Below are positions 13,389-16,687 of a stretch of 16,687 nucleotides of DNA, one piece after another. The DNA comes from Candidatus Nitrosopumilus sp. (GTDB lineage Archaea; Thermoproteota; Nitrososphaeria; Nitrososphaerales; Nitrosopumilaceae): assembly GCA_013002265.1 (NCBI GenBank), contig JABDKK010000083.1, forward strand, positions 1 through 16,687. The letters run 5' to 3'. The position numbers and the translations under genes are program-made. Position 1 is the first letter of the stretch, and every line of letters begins with the position of its first letter. The notes under the pieces were generated by a model. It was not told the origin of the DNA and made no database searches. It was given only the letters and a program-made list of their open reading frames with translations.

Positions 13389-13994
13389 ATGGAGTTTGTA
13401 AAAGAGTTTGCAACATTTTTGCACAAAAATGGCATCATAAAATTTGGAGATTTCACCCTTGCAAGTGGAAAAAAGAGCTCATACTATGTAGATTTGAGGT
13501 TGGTTCCAAGCTATCCTCATGAATTTAGAAAAATGGTCAAATATCTTGAAAACGACATTGCGCAAAAAATTGGACTAGATGAATTTGACTCCATAGTCTC
13601 TGTTCCAACCGGCGGTCTAGTTATTGCATCAGCACTGGCAATGGAGACAGTAAAACCACTAATCTATGTTAGAAGCAAACCAAAGGACTATGGAACTTCA
13701 AAATCAGTTGAAGGTCTCATTCATGATGGAATGAAGGCAATCATGATTGATGATGTCGCAACAACTGGAGGATCTGTTGTAAATGCAATTAAATCTCTAA
13801 AAGAAGTCAACATCTCAATTACAGATGCATATGTAATTGTCAATAGAATGGAAGGAGCTGATGAGGCTTTATATGAGCAAGGTGTAAAGATGCATTCAAT
13901 TTTGAATATTTTACAAATTACAGAAGCATTGCATGGGCAAAATCTAGTAGATCAGAGCATTTTAGACAAAGTGAAAGCTCAGATAGGAAAATAA
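13389..13994 (+). CDS. pyrE: Orotate phosphoribosyltransferase
   Basis: A 201-aa type I phosphoribosyltransferase making OMP from orotate and PRPP in pyrimidine synthesis. The substrate loop GDFTLASGKKSSYYVDLR (20-37) is characteristic of OPRTs. The basic flexible loop is VRSKPKDYGTSK (94-105), and the PRPP motif is MIDDVATTGGS (119-129), with D121 and D122. Length and order fit stand-alone archaeal PyrE without an OMP decarboxylase fusion. No other pyr gene is adjacent. Start is ATG, with the A/T box at leaderless distance. Confidence 0.96.
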   Translation: MEFVKEFATFLHKNGIIKFGDFTLASGKKSSYYVDLRLVPSYPHEFRKMVKYLENDIAQKIGLDEFDSIVSVPTGGLVIASALAMETVKPLIYVRSKPKDYGTSKSVEGLIHDGMKAIMIDDVATTGGSVVNAIKSLKEVNISITDAYVIVNRMEGADEALYEQGVKMHSILNILQITEALHGQNLVDQSILDKVKAQIGK

Positions 13995-14107
13995 GAATTG
14001 GCAGCTCAGTCAAATGCCTTCCAATCATCAGTTCAGATATAACTCTGATTCTTCATTGCAGCCAGTAAAATTTGAATTTGCTCATTTTAAAACTAATGGA
14101 AAAGATA

Positions 14108-14181
14108 TGGGCCCGAAGGGCTTCGATCCCTTGGCTCACCGGTTATGAGCCGGTTACTCTACCAAGCTGAGTTACGGGCCC
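14108..14181 (-). tRNA. tRNA with CAT anticodon (elongator Met or Ile2)
   Basis: On the minus strand the acceptor GGGCCCG (14181-14175) pairs with CGGGCCC, followed by discriminator A at 14108. The anticodon stem ACCGG/CCGGT encloses CTCATAA, anticodon CAT. It is not an initiator: position 1 is G (archaeal initiators begin with A1-U72) and the anticodon stem lacks the three G-C pairs. Elongator Met and Ile2 (with modified C34) cannot be separated by eye; the GGGCCCG acceptor resembles archaeal Ile2. The T-loop reads ATCGAAG, with A instead of T at position 54. CCA is not encoded. Confidence 0.9.
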
Positions 14182-14203
14182 TAAGCAGATGAATTTTCCT
14201 AGG

Positions 14204-14211
14204 CTAAAAAA
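14204..14211 (-). promoter_or_regulatory. T-rich element: tRNA promoter and/or terminator of the upstream gene
   Basis: TTTTTTAG on the minus strand is centred 27 nt before the first base of the CAT tRNA. It lies just after the stop of the CADD-like gene (14222), where T6 could also end that transcript. Confidence 0.4.
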
Positions 14212-14221
14212 TGTTATTAGA

Positions 14222-14854
14222 TTAGCAATATGCTTCATAACAACTATCAAGCAACAAGTTTTGTGCAGTGATAGACTTGTCTGCAATTTCAATTAATGTT
14301 GCTGAATCGGTTGATGATTTCTCTAAGATATTTCTCCATGAAGCAGCATGTCTTACATCAGCTTCGGTGTGAAGTTTAAAGTATTGAGTAGCTTCATCAC
14401 TTGAAATTCCATAGAACTGTGCCAAACCATCTAGTTTTGTTTGACTGATTTTTGGAATTTCTTTTTCAAAGGCATACATTGCACATGCACCGCCCTCAAA
14501 TGTAGTCATTAACTCATTCAAATCAGATACTGCTTTTTGGGTTTTTGGCAATCCAGTGTATGAAAGCAATTCATCCTCAGACATACCAAGTTGTCCTGCA
14601 AAAGATATCCATGGTTTGATATGATCAGATTCTTCCTTTTGATTATTAATTAATTCTGTTACTTCATCATCTGATGCTTTTTCAATAATTGGAGCCATAA
14701 ATGATGGAACAGCTTTTACAAGTTGAAAATATTCTTTTGAATAACCTGCAAGGGATTCCTTTGTTAGTTTTCCATCAGACCACATTTGGTAAAATGGATG
14801 TTTTAGTAAACTTCTTTCTTCAATCATTTGATCAATTAGTTGCATTGTGTTCAT
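14222..14854 (-). CDS. CADD-like haem-oxygenase-fold diiron protein (candidate p-aminobenzoate synthase)
   Basis: A 210-aa all-helical TenA/PqqC-like protein. Compared from memory with chlamydial CADD it lines up over most of its length: HPFYQMW (19-25), LTKESLAGYSKEYF, ADVRHA (165-170). Likely metal ligands are E74 or E75 and H78, E130, and H162-x3-D166-x2-H169. CADD forms p-aminobenzoate by consuming its own Tyr27, with Lys152 as amino donor; the matching residues here are Y22 and K140, both present. p-Aminobenzoate is needed for folate or methanopterin-type C1 carriers. The N-terminal ATG has a TATA box 26 nt upstream; the gene is single, between two tRNAs. The family call is firm; self-sacrificing chemistry is inference. 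Alternative: another diiron oxidase or a thiaminase-like TenA. Confidence 0.8.
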   Translation of the reverse strand: MNTMQLIDQMIEERSLLKHPFYQMWSDGKLTKESLAGYSKEYFQLVKAVPSFMAPIIEKASDDEVTELINNQKEESDHIKPWISFAGQLGMSEDELLSYTGLPKTQKAVSDLNELMTTFEGGACAMYAFEKEIPKISQTKLDGLAQFYGISSDEATQYFKLHTEADVRHAASWRNILEKSSTDSATLIEIADKSITAQNLLLDSCYEAYC

Positions 14855-14874
14855 ATTTCATCTGCAAAGATGCC

Positions 14875-14884
14875 AATAAAAAAA
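14875..14884 (-). promoter_or_regulatory. TATA box for the CADD-like gene
   Basis: TTTTTTTATT on the minus strand is centred about 26 nt before the ATG at 14854. Confidence 0.45.
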
Positions 14885-14903
14885 TCTTTGTGGTTTACAA
14901 AAG

Positions 14904-14910
14904 ATTTTAT
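14904..14910 (+). promoter_or_regulatory. TATA box for tRNA-Glu
   Basis: ATTTTAT is centred 28 nt before the first base of tRNA-Glu (14935). Confidence 0.45.
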
Positions 14911-14934
14911 GGTCAAAATACTGAATTTTCGTGG

Positions 14935-15028
14935 GTTCCAGTGGTGTAGACCGGTCAAGCATACTGCCCTTTCAAGGCAGTGATCCCGGGTTCAAAATCA
15001 ATCGATGAAAATCCCGGCTGGAGCACCA
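14935..15028 (+). tRNA. tRNA-Glu (TTC) with a 15-nt T-loop intron
   Basis: The acceptor GTTCCAG (14935-14941) pairs with CTGGAGC (15018-15024), with one T-G wobble. The anticodon stem CTGCC/GGCAG encloses CTTTCAA, anticodon TTC. The T-stem CCGGG/CCCGG is perfect, but the loop has 22 nt instead of 7. Removing 14997-15011 restores the canonical loop TTCAAAT. Discriminator A at 15025 is followed by an encoded CCA (15026-15028), unlike the other two tRNAs here. The intron sits between positions 59 and 60 of the mature tRNA. Confidence 0.93.
14997..15011 (+). other. Archaeal tRNA intron (position 59/60) in a bulge-helix-bulge
   Basis: TTCA (14991-14994) pairs with TGAA (15006-15009) as a 4-bp central helix. 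It is flanked by two 3-nt bulges, AAA (14995-14997) and AAT (15010-15012), with the T-stem on one side and a 2-bp TC/GA hairpin on the other. Cutting after the second base of each bulge, as the archaeal splicing endonuclease does, releases exactly 15 nt and leaves TTCAAAT. Confidence 0.85.
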
Positions 15029-15055
15029 AGATTTAATTACTAATGAGAAAATTTT

Positions 15056-15922
15056 TTGATCAGGCATATCTTGGACAGGAAAAATATCGAGATTAATCCT
15101 TTACTTGAAACCTATGGTAAGTATATTGGAAAAATAGACCATGCATTAGAGAAAGAGCTTGATCTTTATTCTGAATCAGAATTCATCGAACCGTTGAAAT
15201 ATTCACTGGATGGTGGAAAACGAATCAGACCCATTATTTTGACCCTTTCTGCTGAGAGTGTGGGTAAAATCGACGATAATACTTTTGCAGCATCTTGTGC
15301 TGTTGAATTTCTTCACATGGAATCAATAATTCATGATGACATTATTGATAATGAAACCATGAGAAGACAAAAGGATCCATTTCATATCAAATATGGATAC
15401 AATACCAGTGTTCTAACAGGGGATTTTGTTTTGGGCTTGATTCTTGCAATTTGTTCAAGAATAGACAATCCAAGAATTACAAAAGATTTGGCAACAACTG
15501 CAATGTTAATGAGCGAGGGTGAGATGATTGAAAGCAGACTAGAAACAAGCGAGGATGTGACCTTTGATGACTATCTCAAAGTAATTGAATACAAAACTGC
15601 AACTGCATTTGAAGTAGCAGCTAGGACTGGTGCAATCATTGCAAATGGCACAGAAGAGCAGATTGAGGCGCTAACAGAATATGGAAAAAACATTGGAATT
15701 GCATATCAAATCAGAGACGACTTGATTGACTGGAAAAATGAAGACAAGTTATTTAATTTACTAATTAAGAAAAGTTCAGATCCTCGAGACGTGTTTAACA
15801 AAATGGAAGAGTTGCTAAAAGAATATTCAGAAAAAGCAAGAGCTGGATTAAGAAAGATTCCAGACAATGATGCCAAAAATAATTTAGATAATTTAATTAA
15901 ATTTACTTCGTTTAAGGCATAA
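15056..15922 (+). CDS. idsA: Polyprenyl (probably geranylgeranyl) diphosphate synthase
   Basis: A 288-aa all-helical trans-prenyltransferase that condenses isopentenyl diphosphate with allylic diphosphates, supplying chains for archaeal ether lipids. Substrate-binding GGKRIRP is at 53-59, the first Asp-rich motif DDIID at 94-98, the Arg pair R103-R104 just after it, and the second Asp-rich motif DDLID at 221-225. It is somewhat shorter than typical 320-330-aa synthases. Product length cannot be fixed by eye. The start is uncertain: TTG at 15056 is used, with an A/T box at 15031-15038 about 21 nt upstream, slightly close; TTG at 15071 is possible and there is no nearby ATG. The 3' end overlaps the convergent nuoN by 11 nt. 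Confidence 0.9.
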   Translation: MIRHILDRKNIEINPLLETYGKYIGKIDHALEKELDLYSESEFIEPLKYSLDGGKRIRPIILTLSAESVGKIDDNTFAASCAVEFLHMESIIHDDIIDNETMRRQKDPFHIKYGYNTSVLTGDFVLGLILAICSRIDNPRITKDLATTAMLMSEGEMIESRLETSEDVTFDDYLKVIEYKTATAFEVAARTGAIIANGTEEQIEALTEYGKNIGIAYQIRDDLIDWKNEDKLFNLLIKKSSDPRDVFNKMEELLKEYSEKARAGLRKIPDNDAKNNLDNLIKFTSFKA

Positions 15923-16687
15923 GTCCTAAACTAATTACAGGTGTTGCAAGTTCTACAAACTTGATCAATGGATCTGGATAAACACCAAATCCTACCAAGA
16001 AGATTGTTGAGAATATCATTACACTAATAACTGATTTTGGTTCTGCAATTCTTTTTTCTGTTTCTCCTTCAAAGTACATCTTTCTTGTAATCCAACCGTA
16101 GTAAGCAAGTGATAATGCACTGTTAAGAACACCTGCAATTGCAAGCCATGGTGCCCACCATAGTGCAGAGCTTGCATCAAGTGCACCACCAAACAACATT
16201 AACTTACTCCAGAATCCTGAAAGTGGTGGAACTCCTGCCAGTGCAAATAAAGCAATTATCATTCCTAAAGCAGTAATTGGCATTCTACGTCCCAGTCCCT
16301 TTAGCTTATCAATATGAACAACGCCAATAGTAGTTACAATTCCTGCAATTGCAATGAATGCTGCTCCTTTCATTACTGCGTGATTCATAATCTGGTACAG
16401 AGAACCTTGCAATCCTAGTGAGGTGTGAGGTGCAACTGCTAATCCAATCAAGATGTATCCTGCGTGTGCAATACTAGAGTATGCAAGCATTCTTGAGAGA
16501 TTCTTTTGCATGATTGCAGCAACGTTACCAACAGTCATAGTCATTACAGCCAAGATTCCCAATGCAAGTGTCCAATCAAGATTAAGTACAACCATTCCCA
16601 AAATTACAATTCTAATTGTTGCTGCAAATCCTGCTTTCTTTGTTGCAGCTGCAAGTAGTGCAGTAATAGTTGGCGGAGCCCCTTCAT
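15912..16687 (-). CDS. nuoN: NADH-quinone oxidoreductase (complex I) subunit N, 5'-truncated by the window
   Basis: Only the C-terminal part is present. The frame stays open to the right edge: the codons above 16601 encode GAPPTITALLAAATKKAGFA and onward, a hallmark of NuoN. Thus the TTG at 16601 is not the start. Visible features are multiple transmembrane helices, the buried Lys in TKKAGF and the block QKNLSRMLAYSSIAHAGY with its discontinuous-helix pattern, then HAVMKGAAF and GVPPLSGFWSKL. NuoN is one of three antiporter-like proton-pumping subunits of complex I; in ammonia-oxidising archaea the complex is thought to act with non-NADH electron carriers. Other nuo genes should lie beyond the right edge. 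Its stop lies inside the end of the convergent prenyl synthase gene. Confidence 0.95.
   Translation of the reverse strand, partial: EGAPPTITALLAAATKKAGFAATIRIVILGMVVLNLDWTLALGILAVMTMTVGNVAAIMQKNLSRMLAYSSIAHAGYILIGLAVAPHTSLGLQGSLYQIMNHAVMKGAAFIAIAGIVTTIGVVHIDKLKGLGRRMPITALGMIIALFALAGVPPLSGFWSKLMLFGGALDASSALWWAPWLAIAGVLNSALSLAYYGWITRKMYFEGETEKRIAEPKSVISVMIFSTIFLVGFGVYPDPLIKFVELATPVISLGLMP

Noticed and set aside
14014..14148. Plus-strand frame of 44 codons after pyrE
   Set aside because: Its last third runs antisense through the CAT tRNA gene, no TATA box lies at the right distance, and the composition shows no fold or motif.
14997..15011. T-loop insertion as evidence for a tRNA pseudogene or integration scar
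   Set aside because: All stems are intact and the insertion forms a precise bulge-helix-bulge whose removal restores a canonical loop, so an intron is the better explanation. No integrase or duplicated tRNA end is nearby.
15912..15922. Overlap of the prenyl synthase and nuoN ends as a possible frameshift
   Set aside because: Both proteins end with normal family C-termini, and similar tight or overlapping convergent ends occur at 12256-12264, 7316-7318 and 10329-10331.

Overview
The window looks like a piece of the chromosome of a marine ammonia-oxidising archaeon (Thaumarchaeota / Nitrososphaerota, Nitrosopumilus-like). This is an inference from several signs: AT-rich DNA, an archaeal ABCE1 ribosome-recycling ATPase, a Trm5-like methyltransferase, a 5S rRNA gene standing alone, a tRNA with an intron in the T-loop, and TATA boxes about 25-28 nt before start codons, which implies mostly leaderless mRNAs. 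I see no mobile element, CRISPR array, phage gene or defence island. The content is mainly housekeeping, with several small or unusual genes.

Left part (1-1860): a tRNA-His gene, a 26-residue one-helix membrane protein with its own promoter, a CorA-type divalent cation transporter, and a 90-residue basic protein built around three TGRGTG repeats. Next (1861-5164, minus strand) is a tightly coupled pentose-phosphate operon. Its first gene fuses the transketolase N-terminal half to ribulose-phosphate 3-epimerase plus a C-terminal tail; the transketolase C-terminal half and a small transaldolase follow with 4-nt overlaps. Together these would interconvert hexose, pentose and tetrose phosphates without an oxidative branch.

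Middle (5200-10330): a DCC/DUF393 thiol-disulfide protein diverging from the operon, a 48-residue ribbon-helix-helix-like protein, leucyl aminopeptidase, a 42-residue C2H2 zinc-finger protein, 5S rRNA, then ABCE1 coupled to a Trm5-like tRNA methyltransferase.

Right part (10331-16687): a small two-helix membrane protein, a GNAT/RimI acetyltransferase, a site-2 protease, a divergently arranged LarA-like protein and orotate phosphoribosyltransferase (apparently sharing one A/T box), a CAT-anticodon tRNA, a CADD-like haem-oxygenase-fold protein that may make p-aminobenzoate, tRNA-Glu with a 15-nt T-loop intron, a polyprenyl diphosphate synthase, and the C-terminal part of NuoN running off the right edge.

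TATA spacing and codon inspection suggest shortening several open frames: 10549 rather than 10555, 11085 rather than 11106 and 13338 rather than 13356. In each of these the longer frame begins with TTG and the shorter with ATG.
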